In this document: piece after piece, positions 1-8,165 of the stretch
Layout: the number at the start of each line of letters is the position of its first letter
Numbering within the stretch: position 1 is the stretch's first letter
Assembly: GCA_002427745.1 (NCBI GenBank)
Contig: DIYF01000186.1
Location: 1-30,827, forward strand
DNA: 30,827 nucleotides
Source: Roseivirga sp. UBA6061
Lineage (GTDB): Bacteria; Bacteroidota; Bacteroidia; Cytophagales; Cyclobacteriaceae
Direction of reading: 5' to 3'
The notes under the pieces: model-generated
What the model saw: only the letters and a program-made list of their open reading frames with translations
Told to the model about the DNA's origin: nothing
Database searches by the model: none
Program-made: the position numbers and the translations under genes

Positions 1-311
1 TGGGAGAGTTTGAGGAACTGGTGTTGCTGGTAGTAGCCGCCAACCCCGGCAATGCCTATGCCGTCAGCGTTAAGCTGGAAATAGAGGAGAAGGCCGATCG
101 TAAGGTCAATATCAGTGCGGTGCATACCACACTCTATCGATTGGAGGACAAAGGCTTTCTCACTTCCGAGATTGGTGGCGCTACCCAGACAAGGGGAGGG
201 AAGAGCAAGAGATTGTTTACTGTCACACCCTATGGCTTTAAATCACTTAAAGAGGTAGAGGCACTGAGAAATACCTTCAGAAGCCTCGTCCCGCAACTTA
301 CTCAGCCATGA
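1..311 (+). CDS. PadR family transcriptional regulator, 5' end outside window
   Basis: Winged-helix DNA-binding repressor of the PadR family. The reading frame is already open at base 3, and the residues before the first internal start candidate read GEFEELVLLVVAANPGNAY, which is the normal N-terminal helix of PadR proteins. The GTG at 21 is therefore internal, and the gene begins upstream of the window. The wing region with ALYRLE-like sequence (here TTLYRLEDKGFL) and a following Gly/Lys/Arg-rich turn (TRGGKSKRLFTVT) are typical of the family. Its stop codon overlaps the start of the ABC permease by four bases (ATGA), so the two are translationally coupled. In Cytophagales such PadR genes commonly precede large FtsX-type permeases and are inferred to control them. 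The inducer is unknown. Confidence 0.88.
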   Translation, partial: GEFEELVLLVVAANPGNAYAVSVKLEIEEKADRKVNISAVHTTLYRLEDKGFLTSEIGGATQTRGGKSKRLFTVTPYGFKSLKEVEALRNTFRSLVPQLTQP

Positions 312-2899
312 AAAATCACAAACCACCCCGACTGGCCCTGTGGCTGCTCAGGCAGATCATACCCGAGGCTATTTATGATGATGTGGCTGGTGATCTTCTG
401 GAGCTTTTTCATTGGAGAATCAAAAGAAAGGGACTCTTCAACGCCCGACTCTATTTTGTCAAAGACACATTTTTCTCAATGCGAAATATATCGCTAAGGC
501 GAGAAATCTCGCACAAAAACTCAACAGCTATGTTCAAAAACTACTTTAAGGTGGCCTACAGAAACATTGTCAGGCACAAGTTCTATTCATTCGCCAATAC
601 CCTCAGTCTGGCCTTTGGCATTGCCAGTGCGCTTCTGATAGCGCTTTTTGTTAAGAGCGAACTCTCTTTTGACAACTTTCATGAAAAGTCGGCACAGCTC
701 TACAGGCTCAATAAGTACGTAAACAGCGAGTCGGGCGTAACCAAGAGCGATGAAAGCTCCGGACTGTTCGGGCCTACCATGGTAGAGGAATTTCCCGAAG
801 TACTGGCCGCTATGCGCTATGAGGGTGCCAGTAATATGGCCCTGACTTACGGGGAGAAAAGCATCCGTGTACCGCGTCTCGCCTATACAGATGCCAACTT
901 CTTCCAAATCTTTGACTTTGATCTATTAGAAGGAAATCCACAGGATGCCTTGCAGAAGCCTGCTTCCATTGTTTTAACCGAGAGTACGGCTTATGCCCTG
1001 TTTGGAGATGAAAACCCTGTCAATCAGGTGGTGAAGGCCATGGGAGGCTTCGATTATGTGGTCACCGGAATTGCCGCCAATCCGCCAAAGAACTCCCATA
1101 TTCAATTCAATGCCCTGGTCTCCTGGAGCACCACCGTACCCGGAGTAGGGCCTCTTTCAAGGCAGTGGATGAACAACTGGGGTACTCAGGGCATCGCTAC
1201 CTACCTGCTGCTGGCACCATCCAGCGATGTGCCGGCCCTGGAGGCCAAGCTCCCTGCCTTTGAACAGAAACATATGCCAGACAGGGCCGATCGATATGAT
1301 ATGTATTTACAGCCCTTTGAAGACATCTATCTGAAGTCGGCCGATATCCGCTTTTCAAAAGCCATGACGGGCACTCGCTTTATCTATGTGCTGGCTTCAG
1401 TGGCACTGGCCATACTCATGATCGCCATTTTCAACTATGTAAATATCAGCACCGCCAAAGCCACCGTCAGGTCTAAAGAAGTGGGGGTGAGAAAGGTAAT
1501 TGGAGCCCGTAAAAAGCAGCTTATTCTACAGCACCTGGTAGAGTCATTTGTCATGGTACTTCTGGCAACTCTGATTGGGGCTCTGTTGGTGGCACTGGCC
1601 CTGCCTACTTTCAATGAATTTACCAGTCGCAGTCTGGCCCTGGCTGATATAGATTTCGCGATGTCACTGGCCATACTGGTACTGATACTGCTGATTACGC
1701 TGGCCTCAGGCATCTATCCCGCATTGATGATTGCCGGTTTTAAAACCATCAATGTGCTGAAAGGAAGGGGCAATCACCAGCAGGGAAACCTGGCAAGGCA
1801 GCTTCTGATTACCCTGCAGTTCATCATCACCATCGTAATGATAGCGGGCACGGCCATGATCTCGCGGCAGACCCGCTTTATTCAAAGCGCTGACCTGGGG
1901 TACAATAAAGAAAATGTACTGATGACCGAATTCAGTGATGCCATTTACGAAGACAGACAACCCTTTGTAGATGCGCTCAGAGCAAATCAGTACACGGCTG
2001 ATTTCGCCCTCAGCCAGCAGACTCCGGTAATGAGTAATATTGGCTATTCCGTGTTTTTAGGAGGTTTGGAAGAGAATGAGCTGAACGTGAGGCTCTTTCG
2101 GGTTGATGATCAGTTCATTGATTTCTATGATATGAAAATGATACAGGGAAGAAACCTGGACAGAAAGATTGTAACAGATCGTACAGCTGTCATAATCAAC
2201 CAAACCATGCTCAAACTCACGGGGTGGGATGAGCCCATTGGCAAAACCATGCGGATTGGTTCTGATAGTCCGCTGTTCACAGTAATCGGGGTAGTGGAAG
2301 ATTTTAATTTCAGATCGCTCCACAGCGAAGTACAGCCCATCGTGATGCAGGGTACCAACCGGCCTTACAGCCTTGCTGTTAAGGTCACTGAAGCTACCCA
2401 GGCCAGTGCCGTAGAGGCCTTAGAGGACATCTGGAGACAGTATGAACCTTCAGAGCCTTTGTCTTACTCTTTTCTGGAAGATGACCTGGCGGCTTTCTAC
2501 GATAATGAGAACAACATTCTGAAGGCCGTCATGATTTTCGCGGTGATCAGCATTCTGATTTCCTGCTTCGGTTTGTATGGCCTGACCGCTTTTACGGTAG
2601 AGCGAAAATTCAAGGAGATCGGGATCAGAAAGGCACTGGGAGCAGGGGAGTCGGCTATTGTTTTAATGATCAATAAGCGTTTTATGCTCATTACCCTGAT
2701 GGCTTTCGTCCTGGCGATGCCACTCGCCTGGTACCTTATCAGCCAATGGCTGCAGGAATTTGCCTACCGGGTATCACTGGGAGTTGATGTCTTCTTTATA
2801 GCCCTCCTGGTCACTCTGCTGATTACTGTGGCTACCATCAGCATCCAGACCCTCAAAGCTGCCAGAACCAACCCCGCAAAAGCCTTACGAACGGAGTAG
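308..2899 (+). CDS. MacB/FtsX-type ABC transporter permease with N-terminal prefix domain
   Basis: Inner-membrane permease of the MacB/FtsX class, 863 residues. Residues about 1-85 (PPRLALWLLRQIIPEAIYDD onward) form the cytoplasmic prefix domain found in Bacteroidetes permeases next to PadR genes. A first membrane segment lies near residues 95-117 (FANTLSLAFGIASALLIALF), followed by a periplasmic MacB-like core to about 350. A first FtsX block of three helices follows (about 355-475), then a second membrane segment near 500 (LLITLQFIITIVMIAG), a second periplasmic domain, and a C-terminal FtsX block (about 740-855). The cytoplasmic motifs EVGVRKVIGA and EIGIRKALGA are the coupling-helix signatures of this class. 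No ATPase gene lies downstream, so the ATP-binding partner is elsewhere. The substrate is not predictable; related proteins export peptides or lipids or transmit signals mechanically. Confidence 0.93.
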   Translation: MKNHKPPRLALWLLRQIIPEAIYDDVAGDLLELFHWRIKRKGLFNARLYFVKDTFFSMRNISLRREISHKNSTAMFKNYFKVAYRNIVRHKFYSFANTLSLAFGIASALLIALFVKSELSFDNFHEKSAQLYRLNKYVNSESGVTKSDESSGLFGPTMVEEFPEVLAAMRYEGASNMALTYGEKSIRVPRLAYTDANFFQIFDFDLLEGNPQDALQKPASIVLTESTAYALFGDENPVNQVVKAMGGFDYVVTGIAANPPKNSHIQFNALVSWSTTVPGVGPLSRQWMNNWGTQGIATYLLLAPSSDVPALEAKLPAFEQKHMPDRADRYDMYLQPFEDIYLKSADIRFSKAMTGTRFIYVLASVALAILMIAIFNYVNISTAKATVRSKEVGVRKVIGARKKQLILQHLVESFVMVLLATLIGALLVALALPTFNEFTSRSLALADIDFAMSLAILVLILLITLASGIYPALMIAGFKTINVLKGRGNHQQGNLARQLLITLQFIITIVMIAGTAMISRQTRFIQSADLGYNKENVLMTEFSDAIYEDRQPFVDALRANQYTADFALSQQTPVMSNIGYSVFLGGLEENELNVRLFRVDDQFIDFYDMKMIQGRNLDRKIVTDRTAVIINQTMLKLTGWDEPIGKTMRIGSDSPLFTVIGVVEDFNFRSLHSEVQPIVMQGTNRPYSLAVKVTEATQASAVEALEDIWRQYEPSEPLSYSFLEDDLAAFYDNENNILKAVMIFAVISILISCFGLYGLTAFTVERKFKEIGIRKALGAGESAIVLMINKRFMLITLMAFVLAMPLAWYLISQWLQEFAYRVSLGVDVFFIALLVTLLITVATISIQTLKAARTNPAKALRTE

Positions 2900-2904
2900 G
2901 CTCA

Positions 2905-3172
2905 GAGGCTATATAGGTGGAAGAAGCTCAGGGTCCCTTCGGAGACCCTGAGTGAGACGTGTAGTCGTCCGACCACTTTGAGTGGTCAGACGACTGTATG
3001 CGATGATACCAGTCGCTCGCATGCTGCGAGTGATCCTTAATGTCATGTATCCATCCAGACCTATACCCGCGCCATCAGTAGCTCCAATACCACCCACCAT
3101 CTCGCCACCATCAGGGTCTCCGGCACGGGACCCTGATGAATTAGCACATGTATCGTTAACTCCCGCTTGAAT
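2905..3172. repeat. Hairpin-rich intergenic repeat, copy 1
   Basis: First of two long copies in the gap between convergent genes. It contains four inverted repeats in order: 2927-2935/2944-2952 (CTCAGGGTC/GACCCTGAG, with a UUCG-like loop), 2964-2994 (GTCGTC-c-GACCACT, loop TTG, AGTGGTC-a-GACGAC), 3013-3033 (TCGCTCGCA/TGCGAGTGA, loop TGC), and 3109-3138 (CATCAGGGTC/GACCCTGATG around an inner CCG/CGG). The outer ends are inverted copies of TCAGGGTC. Similarity to copy 2 continues to the block TATCGTTAACTC. Open frames across it are not conserved: copy 1 has an extra base near 3031-3040 relative to copy 2. I read it as non-coding. Confidence 0.85.
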
Positions 3173-3180
3173 CCCAGATC

Positions 3181-3224
3181 CACCTGCTTTCCAATCCTGA
3201 CACGGGAAGGGTCTAAAGCAGGTG
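3181..3224. other. Inverted repeat between repeat copies
   Basis: CACCTGCTTT (3181-3190) and AAAGCAGGTG (3215-3224) are perfect reverse complements with a 24-base spacer. The element lies between repeat copies 1 and 2 and differs from both. It has no T-run, so it is not a classical terminator. It could be a stabilising 3' hairpin for the permease transcript. Confidence 0.6.
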
Positions 3225-3239
3225 CTGCAAACAGTTCAG

Positions 3240-3595
3240 AACCTTACAGATGGAACAAGCTCAGGGTCCCTTCGGAGACCCCGAGTGAGGCTGTAGTCGT
3301 CCGACCACTTTGAGTGGTCAGACGACTATACGCGATGATACCAGTCGCTCGCATGCTGCGAGTGACCTTACCGTCATGCATCCATCCAGACCCATACCCG
3401 CGCCATCAGGGCCTCCAATACCATCCATCATCTCGCCATCATCAGGGTCTCCGGCACTATCCACCATCAGGGTCTCCTCACCACCATCAGGGTCTCCTCA
3501 CCACCATCAGGGTCTCCTCACCACCATCAGGGTCTCCGGTACGGGACCCTGATGATTTGGCGTACGTATCGTTAACTCTCGCTTGAGCCCCTTAT
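3240..3595. repeat. Hairpin-rich intergenic repeat, copy 2 (expanded)
   Basis: Second copy of the element at 2905-3172, on the same strand. The four inverted repeats recur at 3260-3285 (now with one mismatch), 3296-3326, 3345-3365 and 3525-3554. Between the third and fourth hairpins the short unit around CCATCAGGGTCTCC has multiplied: about two units in copy 1 against about seven here. The end block TATCGTTAACTCTCGCTTGA matches copy 1 with one difference. The element stops just before the stop codon of the minus-strand peptidase gene. Confidence 0.85.
3461..3540. repeat. 20-bp tandem array inside repeat copy 2
   Basis: The unit CCACCATCAGGGTCTCCTCA occurs three times without a mismatch (3461-3480, 3481-3500, 3501-3520). 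A fourth copy (3521-3540) differs only in its last four bases. A diverged relative precedes it at about 3435-3456. There are no spacers. The last unit provides the left arm of the closing hairpin at 3525-3554. Confidence 0.97.
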
Positions 3596-3608
3596 GCCTC
3601 TGTCTGGC

Positions 3609-4865
3609 CTAATGCTTGAGAATATAGTCCATCACAGGATCAATACCTTTGCTGTAGGCTTCGAATGTCGGTAGCACCTCAATGTCTACCGGTACACGAT
3701 CATAATCAGGGCGTTCCGGCCAGTGCACTTTGATTCTGGTAGTGTACTCAATCAGGAATCCGGAGTTGGGCAAAGTCATGTATTCGTTGTTATCAGCCCA
3801 GTTTGGATGGGTTCTGCCTACTTCTCCGATAAGCTGAGCGTTGGTCTCCTGTTTCAAAAAGATACACATAGTAGAGGCTGCCGAGAAGGTTCTGCGCCCG
3901 GTTATCGCCAGTACCTTGCCGGTTTGATTCAGCCAGGGACGTTCTTTGATGCCGGCTACAATGGGTTTTGAAAGGTGGTAGTTTCCGCCATTATTCAGGC
4001 GCAGGTCAATCACGAGTTTTTCAGGTCTTTGCTCATCTATTTCAGCAAACAGCTTCTTCGTAAAACTCCTGACAGACTGTTCTCCTTTCTGGTTATTCAC
4101 CCGGCTGAAGTTAAAATACATAATCTTGTTCTCAGGCAGATATATGTTCCAGTACCAGGTATTTCTGCGGCTTAGGTACATGGGTGTTTCCAGACTATGG
4201 AGCGTTCTGTAATCCATCCAGGGGCCCTTGCTGTAGGCTTCGGCATCCAGTCCTGTGAAGCGTACCTGCGCCTCCTTGCCGTCTGTCTGTCTGATGGTGA
4301 AATCTGACTTTAAATGTTCTTGTGTAAGTTTCAGGTAATTAAGGAGTTCTGTGAGAATAATATACCCCGGTCCGGCATGCAGAAACTCCATGTCATTGTC
4401 ATGTGGCATGTTTTGTTTGAGTCGTGTAAAGGCCTCCGATATAGGTGTGCTTCCGATAGCGGTAACTTTTCCTCCGATCAGGTGTTTGTACCTTTCGTGT
4501 GCGGCCAGCACATAGAAATCTCCGTCCAGTATGTACAGGCTAAGAGGGACTCTGTGAAAGCCCACACTACGGTGACCAATATTCAGTTCAGTGTGACCAT
4601 CTTTGAGTGTAGAGAGTAGTCTCATGATCTCTGCCGCTACTTCATAATTCCTGAGTGTGCTCAGTCTGGGTTGGAGTGCTTCCACTTCCTTATTGAATGC
4701 TTCTTTAATACCGGGAACAAAAGAGTTAAACTCTTTCTGAATCTTCTTATTCAGATAGTTCAGGTCGGCCTCCCACTTGGCGGGAGTCATGCTGTTCAGC
4801 TTACTTTGACTGTATGCTATGAGTGTTGTCAGGCATAGCATGGTGATAATTGTGAGTTTTTTCAT
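3609..4865 (-). CDS. S41 family (tail-specific protease-like) secreted peptidase
   Basis: Predicted exported serine peptidase of family S41 (C-terminal processing/IRBP-like), 418 residues. I chose the ATG at 4865 over the in-frame ATG at 4886 because it gives a clean signal peptide (MKKLTIITMLCLTTLIAYSQ), whereas the longer version adds seven charged residues before it. Family marks are KDGHTELNIG (about 88-97), VIDLRLNNGG (285-294) and the nucleophile region RRTFSAASTMC (about 325-334), where Ser328 is the probable catalytic residue. A PDZ-like stretch may lie around 115-205. It lies 75 bases downstream of the AraC-type regulator on the same strand, so co-transcription is possible. The natural substrate is unknown; a periplasmic or surface role is inferred. 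Confidence 0.88.
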   Translation of the reverse strand: MKKLTIITMLCLTTLIAYSQSKLNSMTPAKWEADLNYLNKKIQKEFNSFVPGIKEAFNKEVEALQPRLSTLRNYEVAAEIMRLLSTLKDGHTELNIGHRSVGFHRVPLSLYILDGDFYVLAAHERYKHLIGGKVTAIGSTPISEAFTRLKQNMPHDNDMEFLHAGPGYIILTELLNYLKLTQEHLKSDFTIRQTDGKEAQVRFTGLDAEAYSKGPWMDYRTLHSLETPMYLSRRNTWYWNIYLPENKIMYFNFSRVNNQKGEQSVRSFTKKLFAEIDEQRPEKLVIDLRLNNGGNYHLSKPIVAGIKERPWLNQTGKVLAITGRRTFSAASTMCIFLKQETNAQLIGEVGRTHPNWADNNEYMTLPNSGFLIEYTTRIKVHWPERPDYDRVPVDIEVLPTFEAYSKGIDPVMDYILKH

Positions 4866-4940
4866 GAAGCATTTTACTTCATGCATATTTGGTCAGGAGG
4901 GAGTGTAGCATGTTTTGAGTCCGAACCAATCGGAAAAAAC

Positions 4941-6092
4941 CTATTGAAGGGCTGAATCCCTGTATTTGGAAGGAGTGGTATCCGTTTCTTTCTTAAAAGC
5001 ACTGAAGAAGGTAGACTTGGATTTGTAGCCCAGATCATAGGCGAGTTGTTCCATTTTCAGATGTTCTCCGCTCTTTGAAAGCAGCAATTTCGCTTCTTCA
5101 ATCCTGTATTTGTTGGTAAGCTCAAAGAAGGTACAGCCCATGGCTTCATTCAGTATTTGAGAGACATGATGGGTGCTGAGCTTACAGGTATCGGCCAGGA
5201 GCTGCAATGAAAAATCAGGTCGCAGGTATAGCTTTTCGTCCTCAATCGACCTCTTGATTTTCATTACCTGACTATGCTTCATTTCCTTGGCCATGCCCGA
5301 CTTATAGTATTTAGGAAGCTTAATTTTCGAGAGTACCCCATTCTTAAATACATAAAAACTGAAGGCGTAGGTGGCCAGTGTAGGAAACAGGTCGGCTGAA
5401 AAATCGGGTAAGAGTGCCTGAAAAAAGCGGTAGCCGTTGATAATGCCTCCCTGGGACAACAACAGCGTGATCCCACCGAGTAGTAAGGTACCATTGGTAA
5501 ACAGCAGCCAGTTTTTGGCTTCCTGCTTTTCTGAAGACCGGGACAGGTACAGGCAACAGGCTGCATATACCATCATGTGAAGTGACAGCAGTTCCACAAC
5601 CACAAGTCCCTGGATATTCAGCGGGTCCATATCAAAGTCAGGATTCACAGGGAGAAGCTCCAGGCCTGGCTGAAAGCTTCTTACGAAAGCATTGTATTTG
5701 TACGCCTCAGGTTGCAGAAAGAAAAAGAAAGAGTAACTGAAGTACAGCAGAAAGGGGAGCAGGTGTATAATGTTGCTCTTGAAGTCTACCGGCTTGCCCA
5801 GTTGAATTCGCGTATGAAAAAGCAGCAGTGGACCAAAAAGAAATATAAAGGGTGGCGAAGTGTTCAGTAAATGAGGAAAATGAGCCATCAGGCCCGAATG
5901 ATTGAGAAATGACTCAACCTGAGCCCATAAAAGCAGAGTCATAAATACCGCCAGTATCCGTTGAGCGCTTGTAGCATGTTTTCTCAAAAAGAAGTAAAGC
6001 AGGAAAGCAATTTGCAGAATACCGAAAAGTATGCCTGCTGCGACCAGGTCAAGCGAAATAGGTTGAAGCTCCATCGTACCAGAAGACATCAA
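4941..6092 (-). CDS. AraC family regulator with multi-pass membrane N-terminus
   Basis: 383-residue protein combining an integral-membrane sensor-like half with a cytoplasmic AraC/XylS DNA-binding domain. About seven hydrophobic segments occupy residues 15-260, for example AGILFGILQIAFLLYFF and PPFIFLFGPLLLFH. The C-terminal 100 residues carry two helix-turn-helix units: LQLLADTCKLSTHHVSQILN, then MEQLAYDLGYKSKSTFFSAF with the ending KKETDTTPSKYR typical of AraC proteins. The start could also be the ATG at 6074 (MELQPISLDL). This architecture is common in Cytophagales and presumably senses a membrane or extracytoplasmic signal. The adjacent S41 peptidase is a candidate target. A second regulator of the same architecture lies at 18599-19696. 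Confidence 0.9.
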   Translation of the reverse strand: MMSSGTMELQPISLDLVAAGILFGILQIAFLLYFFLRKHATSAQRILAVFMTLLLWAQVESFLNHSGLMAHFPHLLNTSPPFIFLFGPLLLFHTRIQLGKPVDFKSNIIHLLPFLLYFSYSFFFFLQPEAYKYNAFVRSFQPGLELLPVNPDFDMDPLNIQGLVVVELLSLHMMVYAACCLYLSRSSEKQEAKNWLLFTNGTLLLGGITLLLSQGGIINGYRFFQALLPDFSADLFPTLATYAFSFYVFKNGVLSKIKLPKYYKSGMAKEMKHSQVMKIKRSIEDEKLYLRPDFSLQLLADTCKLSTHHVSQILNEAMGCTFFELTNKYRIEEAKLLLSKSGEHLKMEQLAYDLGYKSKSTFFSAFKKETDTTPSKYRDSALQ

Positions 6093-6180
6093 AACCAGTA
6101 ATAAGGTTGCTCATACCTCAATGATGTAGCAGGATGCTGTCAGGTAATGGGACAATTTGAAAATCTCTGACCTGGGAGTG

Positions 6181-6214
6181 AAAAAAATGGTCCTCACCCA
6201 AATGAGTGAGGACC
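6181..6214 (-). terminator. Intrinsic terminator on the minus strand
   Basis: Read on the minus strand: GGTCCTCAC (6214-6206), an 8-base loop, GTGAGGACC (6197-6189), then A and seven T (6187-6181). This is a perfect 9-bp stem with a U-run. No minus-strand gene lies between it and the DUF763 gene 3.2 kb away, across two plus-strand genes. It must therefore end a transcript starting in 6215-6640 or antisense transcription. Confidence 0.85.
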
Positions 6215-6340
6215 GGTTATCAAAGGGCCACACATTACACACACTGTATTCTCCCTTATGCTGATAACCATTCCGAACCACCTTCTATTGTCCGGGTAGT
6301 TGTACGAGTTTAACCAAAACACTTTTTCTTACAACTGATC
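6181..6340 (-). ncRNA. Candidate structured small RNA ending at the orphan terminator
   Basis: Reading leftward from about 6340, successive helices can form: AGTTGTA/TACAACT (6336-6330 with 6304-6298); CCGGA/TTCGG (6295-6291 with 6277-6273, one G-U pair); GGTTATCA/TGATAACC (6269-6262 with 6222-6215) extended by AAGGG/CCCTT; and directly abutting it the terminator stem 6214-6189. Four local helices followed by a U-run suggest a small RNA of about 150 nt. I found no convincing promoter, and the 5' end is unknown. The fold does not resemble the single long rod of 6S RNA or a tmRNA. It could instead be the attenuated leader of an unrecognised transcript. Confidence 0.4.
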
Positions 6341-6641
6341 TAAACTATTGATTTAGGCCTTTTTCCGGGGTGGTCTTTAGATGAAAGAAACTGATCTTTC
6401 GATAACTGGCAAAACGTGTGAGATAAGTGATGGTCTGATGTTATATCTATTGGTATCATTTCACGAGGACTGCCCTGCGGTATTGACAGCAGGAAGGACC
6501 TGAAGCAGATATCAATCCAAACCCGAGACCTCTGTTAAGAGCTATTCAAATCGTAGACGCATGTTTTCCAAACCGATGACTATCATATTTCTCAGCTGAA
6601 AACTTATTCGAATTCTCTATCTTCCCGTTCAATTTTTTTCA
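6341..6641. other. Gene-free divergent region upstream of the NhaC gene
   Basis: No open frame of coding character and no recognised riboswitch here. It presumably holds the promoter of the NhaC operon. TATCTTCC at about 6619-6626 only loosely resembles the Bacteroidetes -7 box, and no clear -33 TTTG is placed before it. Confidence 0.4.
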
Positions 6642-8075
6642 ATGACAAAGCCCGGTGAAGTAAAGGTAAGGACGATTCATGCCCTGATGCCTGTTCTTTT
6701 TTTGGCCGTTCTGATTGGCTACGGTCTCATTGCCCGGCCGCTTTTTCTTAATCAGGAAGCCTTTCCCCTTGAGGTCGTTTTCTTGCTCGCTTCAGTATTC
6801 TCCATAGGCCAATTACTCATTATGGGCTTTGCCTGGGATGATATTCTGAAGGCCATCGTAAAAAAGCTGGCGCGTGGTATTCCCGCAGTGTTGATTCTTT
6901 TTGCCATCGGGGTGATTATCGGCTCATGGATTATTTCCGGTACGATTCCTATGTTGATTTACTATGGCATCAGGTTGATCAACCCGGACTATCTCTATGT
7001 GCTTTCCTTTCTCATCCCCATCATTTTCTCAACCCTTACCGGAACATCCTGGGGCTCTGTAGGCACTATTGGTGTGGTATTAATAGGAATGGCAGGGGCC
7101 ATAGAGGCAGACTTGGCCATAACAGCCGGAGCGATTGTAGGCGGGGCTTACTTCGGGGATAAAATTTCTCCTCTCAGCGATACCACCAACTTGGCGGCCA
7201 TGGCGGCTGAAGTGGAATTGTACGATCACATTCGCTCTATGATGCGCACGACCCTGCCGGCTGCGCTTATCGCTGCCGTGGCCTTCTTCATAATAGGCTT
7301 TGTAAAACCTGTGGGTGAAGGTGCTGCTGATACTGTGCAGGTAACCACCACATTGATGGCTATCAGGGAGATGTTTCATTTTAATGTCTTTCTATTGATT
7401 CCGCCCTTGGTGGTATTGTATGGGTCCATTACAAGGAAAGCCACTTTACCTACCTTGTTGACGTCCGCAATGGTAGCTTGTGGCCTTGCTCTGATATTTC
7501 AGGATTACTCTTTCGACAATGTCATCACCTCTCTGAATACGGGCTTTAACACCACCATGGCTACCTGGATGACTTCAGTACCTGAAAATGTGGTGAGCCT
7601 GTTCAATCGTGGAGGCCTCTATCAGCTGAACTTTGCCATCATGCTGTTTTTCGTGATTTTCACCTTTGTGGGGTCTATCGATATGATTAACGCTATGCCA
7701 ACCCTGGTAAATAAGGTGTTTGCCTTTGCCCGCACGAGATCATCGGTTATTATTTCGTCTCTCTTTGCTACCGCTTTTACCAATGTCACTACTTCAAATC
7801 AGAGTGCCACCAGTTTTATCGTGGGAGATGCTTTCAGTAAGAAATACGATGAATACGGTATTCCCAGAAAGGTGCTTTCCCGGTCCATTGAAGATTATGG
7901 AACGATGATAGAAAATATTATTCCCTGGACAACCACAGGCGTATTTATGGCGGCTACACTGGGAGTACCCGTGACAGAATACTGGCACTGGCAGCTGATG
8001 ACCCTGGCTAATCTTGTGATTGCTCCGGTCCTGGCCATCACGGGTAAAGGGTGTTTTTACAATGAGAAGCAATAG
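6642..8075 (+). CDS. NhaC family sodium/proton antiporter or sodium-coupled amino acid transporter
   Basis: Polytopic inner-membrane protein of 477 residues in the NhaC family, with 11-12 hydrophobic segments. Family signatures are the helix break around TGTSWGSVGTIGVVL (about 133-147) and the conserved block GGAYFGDKISPLSDTTNLAA (about 167-186), with a second cluster FTNVTTSNQSATSFIVGDAF near 386-405. Members exchange sodium for protons, or couple sodium or protons to small substrates. The stop codon is 16 bases from the ATG at 8092 that begins the trans-sulfuration coding region, so the two look co-transcribed. Members called MetT have been predicted as methionine transporters from regulation and gene context. 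The neighbour makes a sulfur amino acid or related substrate a reasonable alternative to pure sodium/proton exchange. Confidence 0.92.
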   Translation: MTKPGEVKVRTIHALMPVLFLAVLIGYGLIARPLFLNQEAFPLEVVFLLASVFSIGQLLIMGFAWDDILKAIVKKLARGIPAVLILFAIGVIIGSWIISGTIPMLIYYGIRLINPDYLYVLSFLIPIIFSTLTGTSWGSVGTIGVVLIGMAGAIEADLAITAGAIVGGAYFGDKISPLSDTTNLAAMAAEVELYDHIRSMMRTTLPAALIAAVAFFIIGFVKPVGEGAADTVQVTTTLMAIREMFHFNVFLLIPPLVVLYGSITRKATLPTLLTSAMVACGLALIFQDYSFDNVITSLNTGFNTTMATWMTSVPENVVSLFNRGGLYQLNFAIMLFFVIFTFVGSIDMINAMPTLVNKVFAFARTRSSVIISSLFATAFTNVTTSNQSATSFIVGDAFSKKYDEYGIPRKVLSRSIEDYGTMIENIIPWTTTGVFMAATLGVPVTEYWHWQLMTLANLVIAPVLAITGKGCFYNEKQ

Positions 8076-8091
8076 TTAACGAACCAGTCAT

Positions 8092-8165
8092 ATGGATAAG
8101 CACAAAAAAAAAAGCCGGAAACAATTCTGGCACACGATGAGGAGAGAGGGTATGCCGGATCAGTA
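8092..8165 (+). other. Frameshifted N-terminus of the trans-sulfuration gene (A10 slippery run at 8104-8113)
   Basis: ATG at 8092 opens MDKHKKK and runs into ten A residues (8104-8113). In that frame translation soon ends after a short unrelated tail. In the downstream gene's frame the bases from 8112 read KPETILAHDEERGYAGSVV and continue without interruption into VPPIFQNS. This is the expected N-terminus of Cys/Met PLP enzymes (compare the family pattern of a PET-L-H segment before a VPPI-Q motif). One extra A, or a -1 slip, joins the two parts. The downstream frame has a stop at 8097-8099 and no ATG before 8166. The cause may be programmed or transcriptional slippage, a real mutation, or a homopolymer sequencing error. 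Confidence 0.8.

Noticed and set aside
3461..3540. Possible CRISPR array
   Set aside because: The units are head-to-tail without unique spacers, and no cas genes are present.
2982..3586. Open frames of 62-90 codons across the repeat copies, rich in Pro, Ser and His
   Set aside because: The frames are produced by the repeated DNA. Copies 1 and 2 differ by an indel that changes frame, while the hairpins are conserved, so the DNA or RNA structure rather than a protein is under constraint.
4866..4886. Seven-residue upstream extension of the S41 peptidase
   Set aside because: The extension places charged residues and Cys before a complete signal peptide. The ATG at 4865 gives the normal exported form.
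6181..6340. 6S RNA or tmRNA in the region upstream of nhaC
   Set aside because: The helices are local and sequential, not the single long rod of 6S RNA, and no tRNA-like ends or CCA are present. It was kept only as an unassigned structured RNA candidate.
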